From DATBFX01 sp034667245 (GTDB lineage: Bacteria; Chloroflexota; Chloroflexia; Thermomicrobiales; UBA6265), in contig JAXDKI010000032.1 in the NCBI GenBank assembly GCA_034667245.1, positions 1 through 36,873 on the forward strand: DNA of 36,873 bases. The letters are read 5' to 3'. Shown one piece after another: positions 17,755-27,214 of this stretch (the first letter of the stretch is position 1; each line of letters starts with the position of its first letter). The notes below the pieces were generated by a model. The model did not search any database. It was not told the DNA's origin and saw only the letters and a program-made list of their open reading frames with translations. A program made the position numbers and the translations under genes.

Positions 17755-20700
17755 GTGCTGGGCGCGACCGGCGAGGGTGCAGGGACGGTCAGGGTGGCGC
17801 TACGCACAGCAGAGCGGCAATCGCCGGCACCGCCCCGGCTGTGGCAGGCCTTTGGTCTAACCGGTTGTCTCCTGGTTGCCGCCTACCTCATCATCCCCTC
17901 AGGAACGGTCCGCGACATCCTCTACCCCGTCTTTGGCTGCTCGGCCGTCGGCGCGATCCTCGTCGGTCTCCGGCGACACCACCCGGCCGACCGCCTTGCC
18001 TGGATCCTTTTTGCCGCCGGCCAGGCCGTCTGGACCTTCGGCGACGCGCTCCGGATCGCCGCTCCTCACCTGTTGCCCAATCCCTCCATCTCCCTCTCCG
18101 TCCTCGATGCGATCTACCTGGCTGGCTATCCGTTGTTGATCGCCAGCTCTCTCCGTCTGCTCCGCCGTCAACGGGGGCACAACGATTGGGGTGGTTTCTT
18201 CAACGGGCTGATCGTCGCCGTTGCCACGGGGGTCCTCTCGTGGGTCCTCGTTGTTGCCCCCCGCGCCGAGGATGCCGGGGGGCCACTCGTCGAGCGCCTC
18301 GCCATCGTCGCCTGTCCCGCGCTCGACTTGCTGGTGCTCTCGCTCGTCGTGCGGCTGCTCTTCAGTGCGAGACGCCCGTCGCCGTCCCTCGCTTTGCTGA
18401 TCGCCGGTACGGCAGTCCTCCCGATCTCCGATATCCTCTACGGTCTGCGCATGTTGACCTCCACCTACCATTTCGGCGGTGCCGGCGACATCGGCTGGCT
18501 CCTCTCGTACGTTGGTTACGGGGCCGCAAGTCTGCACCCCGGGATGCGAGATATAGGTGCACCTGCTGACAGCATTCGACCTTCACGCCGCCGGCTTGCT
18601 CTGCTCGCACTGGTCGCCCTTGCCGGTCCTGCCGCGCTGCTCGTTGCCGAGGCGCGCCACTTTGAGGTCGATGCTCCGGTGCTCGTCGTCGGAACCGGCG
18701 TCCTCTTCATCCTCGCCTTGGTCCGCGCGGGAATCGCCATCGGTCAGTTGGAGGGTGCCCACCAGAAAACCTGGGATGTCCTGGAGAGCATCACCGATGG
18801 CTTTTGCGCCCTGGATCGGGATTGGCGCTTCACCTACGTCAACCGGGAGGCAGAGCGACTGCTGCGGCGGCCGCGTGCGGCACTGATCGGGACGAACGTC
18901 TGGATGGAGTTCCCTTCCATCGTCGACGCCGAGCTCGGCAATGCCTTCCGTGGCGCCGCGGCCAGAGGGGAGACCGTCGAGGTCGGATTTTTCTACCCGC
19001 CGCTCGACGGCTGGTTCGAGGCGCGCATCTACCCATCCGCGGAAGGGCTGTCCGTTTACTTCCGCGAGGTAACGGAGCGCCTGGCCGCGGAGGAGCGCCT
19101 GCGAGCAAGCGAGGCTCGGTTTGCCACCGCGTTTCGTGCCAGCCCGCTGGCGATGACGATCAGTACCCTTACGGATGGGGTATTCATCGACGCCAACGAC
19201 CGATTCTGGACGATGAGTGGCTATGACCGGGGCCAGGTGATCGGCCATACCTCCGTCGAACTCGGCCTTTGGCCCGATCCAATCGAACGCACCGCGGTTG
19301 CGACCGCCTTGGCTGCCGGCGAGGCAGTCCCCGACCATGACGTCACTGCCAGGACCAAGGCAGGTGACGAACTGATCCTCCGGGTTTCGTACGAGCGGAT
19401 CGAACTCGATGGTCGACCTTGTCTGTTGGCGCTGGCCCAGGACGTCACCGATCGCCGCGCGGCCGAGGCAGCCCTGGCGGCGAGCGAGGCACGCTTCCGC
19501 GGGCTCGTCCAGCACGCCGCCGACCTGATCACCGTCGTCGCCGCCGACGGCACCGTCCGCTACCAGAGCCCGGCGATCGAGAGCTTGCTCGGCTACCGCC
19601 CGGAGGACCGGACAGGCGCGGACGGCCTCGCCTTCATCCACCCCGAGGACCTGCCCCAGTTGCAACGAGAGTTGGCGGCGATTGCAACCTTTCCCGGAGC
19701 GACCACCACGATGGAGCTCCGCGCGCGCCACCGCCTCGGCACGTGGCGGTGGCTGGAGGCGACGGCCACCAACCTCTTGCACGACCCGAGCGTGGCCGGG
19801 ATCGTCGTCAACTCCCGCGACGTGACCGACCGCAGGCGACTGGAGGAGGACCTGCGGCGGCGGGAAGCCCGCCACCGCGCCCTCCTCGACGCGGTCCCCG
19901 ACCTGATGTTCCGTGTCGATCGATCTGGCACCTACCTCGACGTCAAGGCGGAGCGTCCCGATTCGCTGGTCGCACCGGTCGAAGAGCTCCTCGGACGACC
20001 TGTTGCGTATGGGCTCCCGACCGAGGTCGCCGTGCCGATACTCGGTGCCATGGAGCGGGCGCTGGAGTGCGGCCGCATGCAGACGGTGGAGTACCGGCTG
20101 GAGTTGGAGGAGGGACCACGCGACTTCGAGGCGCGGATCGTGCCCAATGGCGTCGACGAGACCGTGTCGCTGGTGCGTGACGTCACCGAGCGCCGGGCGG
20201 CCGAGGAGCGGGTCCGTCAAAGCGAGGAGCGCCTGCGGCTGTCACTGGAGGCGGCCAACGTCGGCGCCTGGGACTGGCACATCCCGACCGACACCGTCGT
20301 CTGGTCGCCGACCTTGAGCGCGTTACTCGGTCTCCCCCCCGAATCGCGCACGACGACCACCGCCGACTTCAGCGCCATCTTCGTCCACCCCGACGACCGC
20401 GTACGGTCCGAGATGGCACGCACGTCCCTCGCCACCGGTGACACATTCACGCAGGTGGAGTACCGGGTCGTGCGGCCGGACGGGACAGTTCGGTGGCTCG
20501 TGGACGTCGGGCGCGTGGTCGAGCGCGCCCCGGACGGAGGTCCGCTCCGCACGGCGGGGATCACTATGGACGTCACCGCCCTCGAGGCGGCAACCGAGGG
20601 GCTCCGCCTGCGGGACCGGGCGTTGGCCGCGATCAGCAGCGGAATCGTCATTGTCGATGCGACGAAACCGGATCAGCCGATCGTCGATGTCAACCCGGCT

Positions 20701-22731
20701 TTCGAGCGCATAACCGGCTACAGCCGCGACGAAGCGATCGGCTGCAACGTCCTTTCTCTGGCTCACCCAGAAATCGATCCGAAGGCATTCGCCTCCCTCC
20801 GCCAGTTGTGCGTGGAGGGCCGCGAGGGAACGGTAACGCTCCTCGACGCCCGGAAGGTTGGCCCCCCCTTCTGGGCCGAAGTCCAGATCGCTCCCGTTCG
20901 CGACAGTGACGGACGGCTGACGCACTTGGTCGGCATCCTCAACGACGTGACCGAGCGGCGCTGGGCCGAGGAGGAACTGCGCTTCCGGGGCGAATTGCTG
21001 GACCAGGCCACCGTCGCCGTCGTAGCGACCGATGCGGCGGGGGTGGTTACGCATTGGAACCGCCAAGCTGAGGCGCTTTATGGATGGCGTCGCTCCGAGG
21101 CCATTGGGCGCACCATCCCCGACCTGATCGTGGCGCCTGGCGAAGCGGGTATTGCCGAAGCAATCTTGAGGCGCGTCGCGGAAGGGGAGTCCTGGGAGGG
21201 CGAGTTCGTCTGCCGACGCAAGGACGGCAGAGAGGTGCCGGTCCATGTGGTCGATTCGCCGGTCTACGGCGCGGACGGACGGCTGATGGGCATCGTTGGC
21301 GTCTCGGTCGACCTCACGGAACGCAAGGCGTTCGAGGGCCGGCTGGCATACCAGGCCACCCACGATGCGGTGACCGGTCTTCCCAACCGCATCCTCTTCG
21401 CCGAGCGCCTCGGGCGAGCGCTAACCGAGACCGGCGCACGCGGGACAGCGCTCGCCGTTCTCTTCCTCGACCTCGACGGGTTCAAGCGGGTCAACGACAG
21501 CCTCGGCCACGCCTCGGGCGACCAACTCCTCGTCGCGGTCGGTCGGCGGCTCGCGGCCCTCCTGGCACCGGACGCGACCCTGGCCCGCTTTGGCGGTGAC
21601 GAGTTCACGGTTCTGCTGCCGAATGTCACGACGGCGCATGAGGCGGCGCGAGTCGCCGCTCGTTTGCTCGACGGACTCCGGGCGCCGTTCGTCTTGGATG
21701 ACCAGGAGGCATACGTCGACGCGAGTATCGGGATCGCCCTCAGCTCAGCCTCTCTGTCGCGCCCCGACGACCTTCTGCGGGCGGCGGATGTCGCGCTCTA
21801 TCAGGCGAAAGCCGCCGGACGCGCGACCTACCGGATCTTCGAGCCGATCATGGCCGAGCGAGCGGCCTCCCGCTTGGGGCTTGAATCGGAGCTGCGGCGG
21901 GCCGTCGAGCGTGGGGAATTGCGACTCTTCTACCAGCCCGAAGTGGATCTCAAGACCGGGAGGATCGTCGGGGCCGAGGCGTTGGTGCGCTGGCAGCACC
22001 CACGGCGCGGGCTCCTGAGCCCCAGCGAGTTCATCCCGGTCGCCGAGGAGAGCCACCTGATCGTGCCAATAGGTGCCTGGGTCCTCGCAGAGGCGTGCCG
22101 TCAGGCGGGATCCTGGCGGGCCCTTGGACCGGTGGGGGAGCGCCTGACGATGAGTGTCAACCTGACGGCACGGCAACTCCGGCATCCGGATCTGGTCGGG
22201 CAGGTCGCACGGGCAATCAGGCAGACCGGCCTGCCCGCGCCCCACCTGAAGTTGGAGATCACCGAGCGCACAATCGTCGAGGACGCGGAAGCCGAGATCG
22301 GCGTCCTCTCCCAGATGCGGCGGATGGGGGTCAAGCTGGCGATCGACGACTTCGGGACCGGCTACTCCTCGCTCGGCTACCTGCGCCGCTGGCCGGTCGG
22401 CACCCTCAAGATCGACCGCTCCTTTATTGAGACGATCGAACACGACGCCGGTGCCCGGAAGCTGGTCGCCGCGATGTCCGGCCTTGGCCATGCCCTCGGC
22501 GCCGACGTCACCGTTGAAGGCATCGAGACGGCCGGCCAACTGACCTGGCTGCGGGGTATCGGGATCGAGCGTGGCCAAGGTTTCTACTTCGCCCCGCCCC
22601 TCCCTGCCGACGAGTTCGCCCGCCTCCTGACCCGAGACGAAGCGTATGATCTCACCTCCGTTACGGATCTGGGACCGCTAACGATGCTGCGCGACACCAT
22701 CGCCGCGAACGACGGCCGCATGGCCCGCTAA
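17755..22731 (+). CDS. Membrane multi-PAS GGDEF-EAL cyclic-di-GMP protein
   Basis: This 1658-aa bifunctional-type signalling protein has a hydrophobic N-terminal region (about residues 25-325, nine or so membrane helices). About seven PAS domains follow in series (about 335-1200), separated by the usual D-V-T-(D/E)-R-R and E-x-R-x-R links. The GGDEF domain has R-F-G-G-D-E-F at 1278-1284, and the EAL domain (E-A-L at 1408-1410) retains the key E-I-T-E, I-D-D-F-G-T-G, L-K-I-D and V-E-G-I-E-T motifs. Both domains look catalytically intact, so it may make and break cyclic di-GMP. The inhibitory RxxD site before GGDEF reads L-A-P-D, so product inhibition is probably lost. The start is GTG at 17755 or 17794; neither has a strong ribosome binding site. 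Confidence 0.93.
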   Translation: MLGATGEGAGTVRVALRTAERQSPAPPRLWQAFGLTGCLLVAAYLIIPSGTVRDILYPVFGCSAVGAILVGLRRHHPADRLAWILFAAGQAVWTFGDALRIAAPHLLPNPSISLSVLDAIYLAGYPLLIASSLRLLRRQRGHNDWGGFFNGLIVAVATGVLSWVLVVAPRAEDAGGPLVERLAIVACPALDLLVLSLVVRLLFSARRPSPSLALLIAGTAVLPISDILYGLRMLTSTYHFGGAGDIGWLLSYVGYGAASLHPGMRDIGAPADSIRPSRRRLALLALVALAGPAALLVAEARHFEVDAPVLVVGTGVLFILALVRAGIAIGQLEGAHQKTWDVLESITDGFCALDRDWRFTYVNREAERLLRRPRAALIGTNVWMEFPSIVDAELGNAFRGAAARGETVEVGFFYPPLDGWFEARIYPSAEGLSVYFREVTERLAAEERLRASEARFATAFRASPLAMTISTLTDGVFIDANDRFWTMSGYDRGQVIGHTSVELGLWPDPIERTAVATALAAGEAVPDHDVTARTKAGDELILRVSYERIELDGRPCLLALAQDVTDRRAAEAALAASEARFRGLVQHAADLITVVAADGTVRYQSPAIESLLGYRPEDRTGADGLAFIHPEDLPQLQRELAAIATFPGATTTMELRARHRLGTWRWLEATATNLLHDPSVAGIVVNSRDVTDRRRLEEDLRRREARHRALLDAVPDLMFRVDRSGTYLDVKAERPDSLVAPVEELLGRPVAYGLPTEVAVPILGAMERALECGRMQTVEYRLELEEGPRDFEARIVPNGVDETVSLVRDVTERRAAEERVRQSEERLRLSLEAANVGAWDWHIPTDTVVWSPTLSALLGLPPESRTTTTADFSAIFVHPDDRVRSEMARTSLATGDTFTQVEYRVVRPDGTVRWLVDVGRVVERAPDGGPLRTAGITMDVTALEAATEGLRLRDRALAAISSGIVIVDATKPDQPIVDVNPAFERITGYSRDEAIGCNVLSLAHPEIDPKAFASLRQLCVEGREGTVTLLDARKVGPPFWAEVQIAPVRDSDGRLTHLVGILNDVTERRWAEEELRFRGELLDQATVAVVATDAAGVVTHWNRQAEALYGWRRSEAIGRTIPDLIVAPGEAGIAEAILRRVAEGESWEGEFVCRRKDGREVPVHVVDSPVYGADGRLMGIVGVSVDLTERKAFEGRLAYQATHDAVTGLPNRILFAERLGRALTETGARGTALAVLFLDLDGFKRVNDSLGHASGDQLLVAVGRRLAALLAPDATLARFGGDEFTVLLPNVTTAHEAARVAARLLDGLRAPFVLDDQEAYVDASIGIALSSASLSRPDDLLRAADVALYQAKAAGRATYRIFEPIMAERAASRLGLESELRRAVERGELRLFYQPEVDLKTGRIVGAEALVRWQHPRRGLLSPSEFIPVAEESHLIVPIGAWVLAEACRQAGSWRALGPVGERLTMSVNLTARQLRHPDLVGQVARAIRQTGLPAPHLKLEITERTIVEDAEAEIGVLSQMRRMGVKLAIDDFGTGYSSLGYLRRWPVGTLKIDRSFIETIEHDAGARKLVAAMSGLGHALGADVTVEGIETAGQLTWLRGIGIERGQGFYFAPPLPADEFARLLTRDEAYDLTSVTDLGPLTMLRDTIAANDGRMAR

Positions 22732-22763
22732 CCGCCCGTGCTGCCGAATGTTCTCTCATGGCG

Positions 22764-24185
22764 TCAGTGCGCTGCGACGGGTGGTCTCCGCCCGTGCCAG
22801 TCGGATCGCAACTGGTACGCGTGTCCCGCGGTTAACACCTGGTCTTCCTCGAAATGACGGCCCACGAGTTGCAGGCCGATCGGTAAGCCGGCTTCGGTAA
22901 AACCGCACGGCAACGTCAGCGCGGGATGCCCGGCCAGGTTGAAGGGCGAGACGAGGTGGTTGAGAGCCGTCATGCCTCGCTCACCCTCGGTGACCTTGAC
23001 GGTCGTCTCGTCGAGCGGCATGGCGACGACCGGCATCGTCGGCAGGACGAAGAGATCGATCTCGCGCTGGAGGTCGTCGATCTTGGCCCGAAAACGCTCG
23101 CCCGCCTCCTTCGCCGCGAGATAGTCGACGGCCGTCACGTTGCGCCCAGCCAGGAGTCGCTCCAAAACGGTTGGGGAGTAGTCGTTCGGTCGCGTCTCAA
23201 GCCACTCCCGGTGGGAGTGAGTCGCCTCCGGGACAATGATCGCCATTGCCGCGTCGGCGGCGCTCCCCTCAAGCTCCGGGATGGCGATCTCCTGGATCGT
23301 CGCCCCGGCCTCGGCGAGGATGGGGATGGCGCGAGCGACCGCCGCGTCGATCTCTGGATCGAGTCCCGCCCCCATCACATTCGTTACGAACCCGACCCTG
23401 ATCCCGTCGAGTCGATCGGAGAGTGCCGCAGTGTAGTCCGGCACGGGAACCGCGGCGCTCGCGCGGTCACGCGGATCCTGACCGGCGACCGCCTGCAAGA
23501 GAACGGCGACGTCGCGGACAGAGCGGCCGAGCGGTCCGGCAAAGTCGAGCGACCAGGAAAGAGGGTGGAGACCGTAGCGTGAGACGCGGCCGAAGCTCGG
23601 TTTGAAGCCGACGGCACCGCAAAACGAAGCGGGGAGGCGGATCGACCCGGCCGTGTCGCTGCCGAAGGAACCGAAGTCCATCCCGGCGGCCACGGCCGCG
23701 GCCGAGCCCCCGCTCGACCCGCTCGCGGTTCGTGTGAGGCCCCAGGGATTCTTCGTCGGGCCGTAGTCGGGATGGGCGACGGCGTAGGCCAGCTCCAACA
23801 GATTGGCTTTAGCGACGAGGATCGCGCCCGCGTCGCGCAAGCGCGCCACGATCGTCGCATCCTCCTCGGGAACGAAGTCTGCCAGAAGACGCGAGCCGCC
23901 GGTCGTCCGCACCCCCTTCGTCCAGAAGAGATCCTTGACCGACACCGGTATCCCGTGCAGCGGTCCACGGTAAGCCCCGGCCGCGATCTCCCGCTCCGCG
24001 ATCTTCGCGGCCACCCTCGCTTGATCCCCCAGTACCGTGATGTAGGCGTTGAGGATCGGATTCAACGCCTCGATTCGCCGCAACGTCGCCTCGATCAACT
24101 CGACCGGCGACACCTCGCGGCGTGCGATGGCACCGGCCGTCTCGACAAGGTCCGGGAACGTTCCAGAATCGTTTGTCACGCTCAT
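22764..24185 (-). CDS. Amidase signature family hydrolase
   Basis: The 473-aa enzyme belongs to the Ser-cisSer-Lys amidase family, which hydrolyses carboxamides to acid and ammonia. Lys84 lies in P-V-S-V-K-D-L, the Gly/Ser loop G-S-S-G-G-S-A-A-A-V-A at about 156-166 holds the cis-Ser, and the nucleophile is Ser181 in D-T-A-G-S-I-R-L-P-A. It is GatA-like in outline, but no gatB or gatC is near, so a catabolic amidase is more likely than a tRNA amidotransferase. I chose the ATG at 24185, which has GAGGA seven bases upstream; a TTG at 24221 would lie inside the repeat. It is the last gene of the transporter operon and ends 32 bases from the convergent GGDEF-EAL gene, with no visible terminator between them. 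Confidence 0.92.
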   Translation of the reverse strand: MSVTNDSGTFPDLVETAGAIARREVSPVELIEATLRRIEALNPILNAYITVLGDQARVAAKIAEREIAAGAYRGPLHGIPVSVKDLFWTKGVRTTGGSRLLADFVPEEDATIVARLRDAGAILVAKANLLELAYAVAHPDYGPTKNPWGLTRTASGSSGGSAAAVAAGMDFGSFGSDTAGSIRLPASFCGAVGFKPSFGRVSRYGLHPLSWSLDFAGPLGRSVRDVAVLLQAVAGQDPRDRASAAVPVPDYTAALSDRLDGIRVGFVTNVMGAGLDPEIDAAVARAIPILAEAGATIQEIAIPELEGSAADAAMAIIVPEATHSHREWLETRPNDYSPTVLERLLAGRNVTAVDYLAAKEAGERFRAKIDDLQREIDLFVLPTMPVVAMPLDETTVKVTEGERGMTALNHLVSPFNLAGHPALTLPCGFTEAGLPIGLQLVGRHFEEDQVLTAGHAYQLRSDWHGRRPPVAAH

Positions 24186-24209
24186 GGCGTATTCCTCAAA
24201 AGCCAAACG

Positions 24210-24303
24210 GTAGGGGTGCAACGCCCAGGGGGCATCCGGCGCGCCCGGCTGAAGGGCGCGAACGCCGCCCTCCCGAGTAGGGCGCGCCGCCGTGCGCCCC
24301 TAC
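24210..24303. repeat. Composite GTAGGGG repeat D
   Basis: The region between the amidase and deacylase genes is almost all repeat. Bases 24210-24246 match the reverse complement of copy F in 33 of 37 positions, but the outer right arm is replaced. A second element follows, GTAGGGCGC (from about 24277) with right arm TGCGCCCCTAC (24293-24303); this last arm also pairs with the left outer arm GTAGGGGTGCA with one mismatch. The TAG stop of the deacylase gene (complement of 24300-24302) lies within the right arm. Confidence 0.8.
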
Positions 24304-25247
24304 GACGTGCCGGCCGGCAACGTTTCTGCCGTCTCCGCATTGCCGACCATGTACATGTAGGCGCCGGGATGAATCGGCGCCAGGTTGTCGCGCAGCAGGA
24401 CGAGGAGCGACCGAGGAAACGGCGCTTCGATCGTCTCCAGCAGCTCGAAGGTATACGGGCTGTAGATACGGCCGAGGACGGTGCCGCCCGGCACCTCCGA
24501 GCCCAGGTCCGGCACGCGCACGTTGGGGACGAGGATCCCGCCGTGGTGCGGTCGCATCACCGCCAGCTCGTGCATGAGGATCTGCTCCGGTGCCGGCCGG
24601 GCCGGACCGGCCAGGACGCCGAGCGTGCGCAGGATGTTCAGGAGCCCATCCAGCGTCCGCTGAGCGTAGTTTTCCTCCGCGAAGAGCCCGCCACCCAGTT
24701 CGATCGTCACCACCGGCACATCGCGCTCCATAACGACGGTCGCGGTCGTGCCTTGATAGGGATCAGAGGGGTGAAAGAGGAGCTTCGAGCCGAACGCTCG
24801 CGAGAGCTCAGGCGAGTTTTTAAAGTAGACATAATCGACAACGGGAATGTCGCCCCCGGCGTGGAGATCGACGTACACGTCGATCCCGGTCAGAAAGTGG
24901 TCGACGATCTTGGCGGCCAGTTTCTCGGTCAGCCATCCCTCCGGATCGCCGGGGAAGATGCGGTTGAGGTTGGTCGCGTCGAGCATCGTGTTGCGGGTAC
25001 GGGTCTCGTAGGCGAGGGGATTGGCGACGGGTAGGAGACGGATTGTCCCGCGCAGCTCTTCGCCCGAGTGCTCCAGGTGGCCCGCCAGCCGGCGAAGCGC
25101 CTCGGTGCTGATCGGCTCGTCGCCGTGGATGGCGGCGCTGAAACCGACGGTGGGACCATCCGATCCCCGGTAGGTGTGGATCGTCAAGCCCAACTCGAAA
25201 CCGCTGGCCATCGTCGCCACGGGAACCCGTTCGATTGTGTGCTCCAC
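24300..25247 (-). CDS. AstE/AspA-type zinc deacylase (M14-like)
   Basis: The 315-aa protein belongs to the succinylglutamate desuccinylase/aspartoacylase family, zinc enzymes that remove an acyl group from N-acylated amino acids. The zinc ligands are seen as His41 and Glu44 (A-I-H-G-D-E-P) and His129 (Y-V-D-L-H-A-G-G); Arg96 in N-L-N-R-I-F-P-G is the usual substrate-carboxylate residue. The substrate cannot be deduced. The start is a GTG with GGAGGAG upstream. The gene lies between the permease and amidase genes, so it probably acts on the solute brought in by the transporter, perhaps removing an acyl group before or after amide hydrolysis (inference). Its stop codon lies inside repeat D. Confidence 0.88.
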   Translation of the reverse strand: MEHTIERVPVATMASGFELGLTIHTYRGSDGPTVGFSAAIHGDEPISTEALRRLAGHLEHSGEELRGTIRLLPVANPLAYETRTRNTMLDATNLNRIFPGDPEGWLTEKLAAKIVDHFLTGIDVYVDLHAGGDIPVVDYVYFKNSPELSRAFGSKLLFHPSDPYQGTTATVVMERDVPVVTIELGGGLFAEENYAQRTLDGLLNILRTLGVLAGPARPAPEQILMHELAVMRPHHGGILVPNVRVPDLGSEVPGGTVLGRIYSPYTFELLETIEAPFPRSLLVLLRDNLAPIHPGAYMYMVGNAETAETLPAGTS

Positions 25248-25292
25248 GTTACTCCTCCTCTTTCAATCCCTGAGGCCGAACGCGTTGCGCCA

Positions 25293-26138
25293 CTATCGCC
25301 GGCGCGATCGAGGGTCGAGGACGTCACGCAAACCGTCGCCGAGCAGGTTGCAGCCGAGGACGGTCACCATGATCGCGATACCGGGAAACGTCGAGAGGTG
25401 GGGTGCGCTGCGAAGGAACTTGGTGCCGAAGGCGACGGTCCATCCCCAGCTCGGTTCGGGTGGTTGCACGCCAAGACCGAGGAAACTCAATCCCGATTCG
25501 GCGACGATGGCATAGCCGATCCCGAGTGTCGCCAGGACGAGGACGGGCGAGAGGACGTTCGGCAAGATGTGGCGCAGGATCACGCGCGCGTCGGAGGCGC
25601 CGGAGACGCGCGCGGCCTGCACGAACTCGCGGTTCTTGAGCGCCATCACGTCGACCCGTACCAGCCGCGTATAACCGGTCCACCCGACCAGACCGAGGGC
25701 GAGCACGACGTTGCGCGGACTCGGCCCGAGCGCGGCGACGAGGGCGATCGCCAGCAGCAACACCGGGAAAGCCAGAAAGATGTCGACCAGCCGTTGTGCC
25801 AGAAGATCGAGCAAACCCCCGTAGTAGCCCGAGATCAGCCCGACCGTGACGCCGATCGCGACCGAGAGCGCGACCGCGATCAGCGCGACACCAAGCGAGA
25901 TCCGGGCGCCGTAGACGATCCGCGTGAAAAGATCGCGCCCGAACTGATCGGTGCCCATTGGGTGCTCCCAGCTCGGCCCCTTCAGACGGAGCGACATCTC
26001 CATCTTCTCGGGATCGTCCGGTGCCAGCAGGGGCGCGCAAACGGCGCTGAGAACGATCAGCCCGATGATCGTCCCACCGATCATCGCCGATCTGCTCCGC
26101 CAGAGGCGGCTGCGCCGCACACGCACGCTTCTAACCAC
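25293..26138 (-). CDS. Oligopeptide-type ABC transporter permease, DppC family
   Basis: This 281-aa inner membrane permease has six hydrophobic segments: an N-terminal helix (about residues 18-40) and five in the C-terminal transport domain. The DppC/OppC features are M-G-T-D-Q-F-G-R-D-L-F-T-R near residue 60, R-x-x-x-L-x-A-L motifs, and the cytoplasmic EAA loop region around Y-T-R-L-V-R-V-D-V-M-A-L and A-A-R-V-S-G-A-S-D. It ends in L-L-G-D-G-L-R-D-V-L-D-P-R, typical of the family. The GTG start overlaps the upstream permease gene by eight bases. The partner ATPases (DppD/DppF) are not in the window. Confidence 0.93.
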   Translation of the reverse strand: MVRSVRVRRSRLWRSRSAMIGGTIIGLIVLSAVCAPLLAPDDPEKMEMSLRLKGPSWEHPMGTDQFGRDLFTRIVYGARISLGVALIAVALSVAIGVTVGLISGYYGGLLDLLAQRLVDIFLAFPVLLLAIALVAALGPSPRNVVLALGLVGWTGYTRLVRVDVMALKNREFVQAARVSGASDARVILRHILPNVLSPVLVLATLGIGYAIVAESGLSFLGLGVQPPEPSWGWTVAFGTKFLRSAPHLSTFPGIAIMVTVLGCNLLGDGLRDVLDPRSRRR

Positions 26139-27120
26139 GGTCGTAGCTGATCTGTGGGTTGAGCCAGGCGTAGAGGATGTCCACGATCAGGTTCACCAGC
26201 GAGAAGAGGAGGGCGAGAATCAGGACCGCCCCTTGCACGAGCGGGAAGTCGCGCTGCCCGATCGCGGTGATCATCAGGCGACCGGCCCCCGGCCAGGCGA
26301 AGACGGTCTCGGTGATCACCGCCCCGCCGAGCAGGTAGCCGAACTGGAGCCCGATGATCGTCACGACCGGGATCAGGGCGGTCCTCAACGCGTGCCGGAC
26401 GATGACCGCGCCTTCGTGCAACCCCTTCGCCCGCGCCGTCCGAATGAAGTCTTGCCCAAGCACTTCGAGCACGGAGGCACGCACCATCCGGCTGATCAAG
26501 GCGGCGGCGCTGAAACCGAGGGTGACCGCCGGCATCGCCAAGTGCTGCAGCGAGTCCCCGAGCGTTCCCCATCCTCCCCCGGTCACCGCTTGCCTGAACG
26601 CCTGAAGGAGCGGCTCGCCGCGGCCGAACGTTGGCAGGAGATCAAGGCGGACGGAGAAGAAGAGGATGGCGAGGATACCGAGCCAGAACACGGGGATCGA
26701 GTTGCCGAGCTGCGCCAGCAGCATCGTGCCGTAGTCCCAAACGGAATTCTGGCGAACTGCAGCGAGAACACCCAGCGGCAAGCCGATCAGCGCGGCGATC
26801 ACGAGGGCGAAGAGCGTCAGCTCGAGGGTGGCCGGCATCGCCCCGAAGACGATGTGGGTGACCGGTCGCGACTGGAAAATCGACTCGCCGAGATCGCCTT
26901 CGAAGACGTGGAGGAGGTAGCGGCCGAGTTGGACGGGGAGCGGCTTGTCCAGACCCAGAACTCGCTGGACGCGCTCGGTGTCCTCCGGTGTCGCGTTTTG
27001 CCCGAGCAGAACGACCGCCGGGTCGCCGGGGATCAGGTGCAAGAGGAGAAAGACGAGCACCGTGATCCCCAGCAACACCGGGATGAGCAGGAGCAGGCGA
27101 TTGGCGACGTAGCGGAGCAA
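26131..27120 (-). CDS. Oligopeptide-type ABC transporter permease, DppB family
   Basis: The 329-aa permease starts Leu-Arg-Tyr-Val-Ala-Asn-Arg after the initiator and has about six membrane helices. The DppB hallmark L-I-P-G-D-P-A occurs near residue 30 and the EAA-type loop R-T-A-R-A-K-G-L near residue 215. I chose the TTG at 27120 because GGAGACGCA precedes it, like the ribosome sites elsewhere in the window, and the hydrophobic N-terminus begins at once. An ATG at 27180 is in frame but lies in the middle of palindrome E and would add 20 polar residues. Its stop overlaps the dppC-like gene by eight bases. Confidence 0.9.
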   Translation of the reverse strand: MLRYVANRLLLLIPVLLGITVLVFLLLHLIPGDPAVVLLGQNATPEDTERVQRVLGLDKPLPVQLGRYLLHVFEGDLGESIFQSRPVTHIVFGAMPATLELTLFALVIAALIGLPLGVLAAVRQNSVWDYGTMLLAQLGNSIPVFWLGILAILFFSVRLDLLPTFGRGEPLLQAFRQAVTGGGWGTLGDSLQHLAMPAVTLGFSAAALISRMVRASVLEVLGQDFIRTARAKGLHEGAVIVRHALRTALIPVVTIIGLQFGYLLGGAVITETVFAWPGAGRLMITAIGQRDFPLVQGAVLILALLFSLVNLIVDILYAWLNPQISYDRG

Positions 27121-27161
27121 TGCGTCTCCGGGCCGTGTGTGAGTGGTTGTCCGGGTCTCCG

Positions 27162-27198
27162 GTAGGGGAGGGAGGCCCATTGGGCCTCCCTCCCCTAC
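27162..27198. repeat. GTAGGGG palindrome E (perfect 18-bp arms)
   Basis: Left arm GTAGGGGAGGGAGGCCCA (27162-27179) and right arm TGGGCCTCCCTCCCCTAC (27181-27198) are perfect inverted repeats around one central base. It is the longest palindrome of the window. It lies 16 bases after the solute-binding protein gene and 42 before the dppB-like start in the direction of transcription, where a stabilising stem would give more binding protein than permease. No T-run follows on the - strand. Confidence 0.9.
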
Positions 27199-27214
27199 GA
27201 GAAACGGCGAGCCG

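Noticed and set aside
22764..24185. GatA subunit of the aspartyl/glutamyl-tRNA amidotransferase
   Set aside because: No gatB or gatC is nearby and the gene belongs to a transporter operon; a catabolic amidase fits better.
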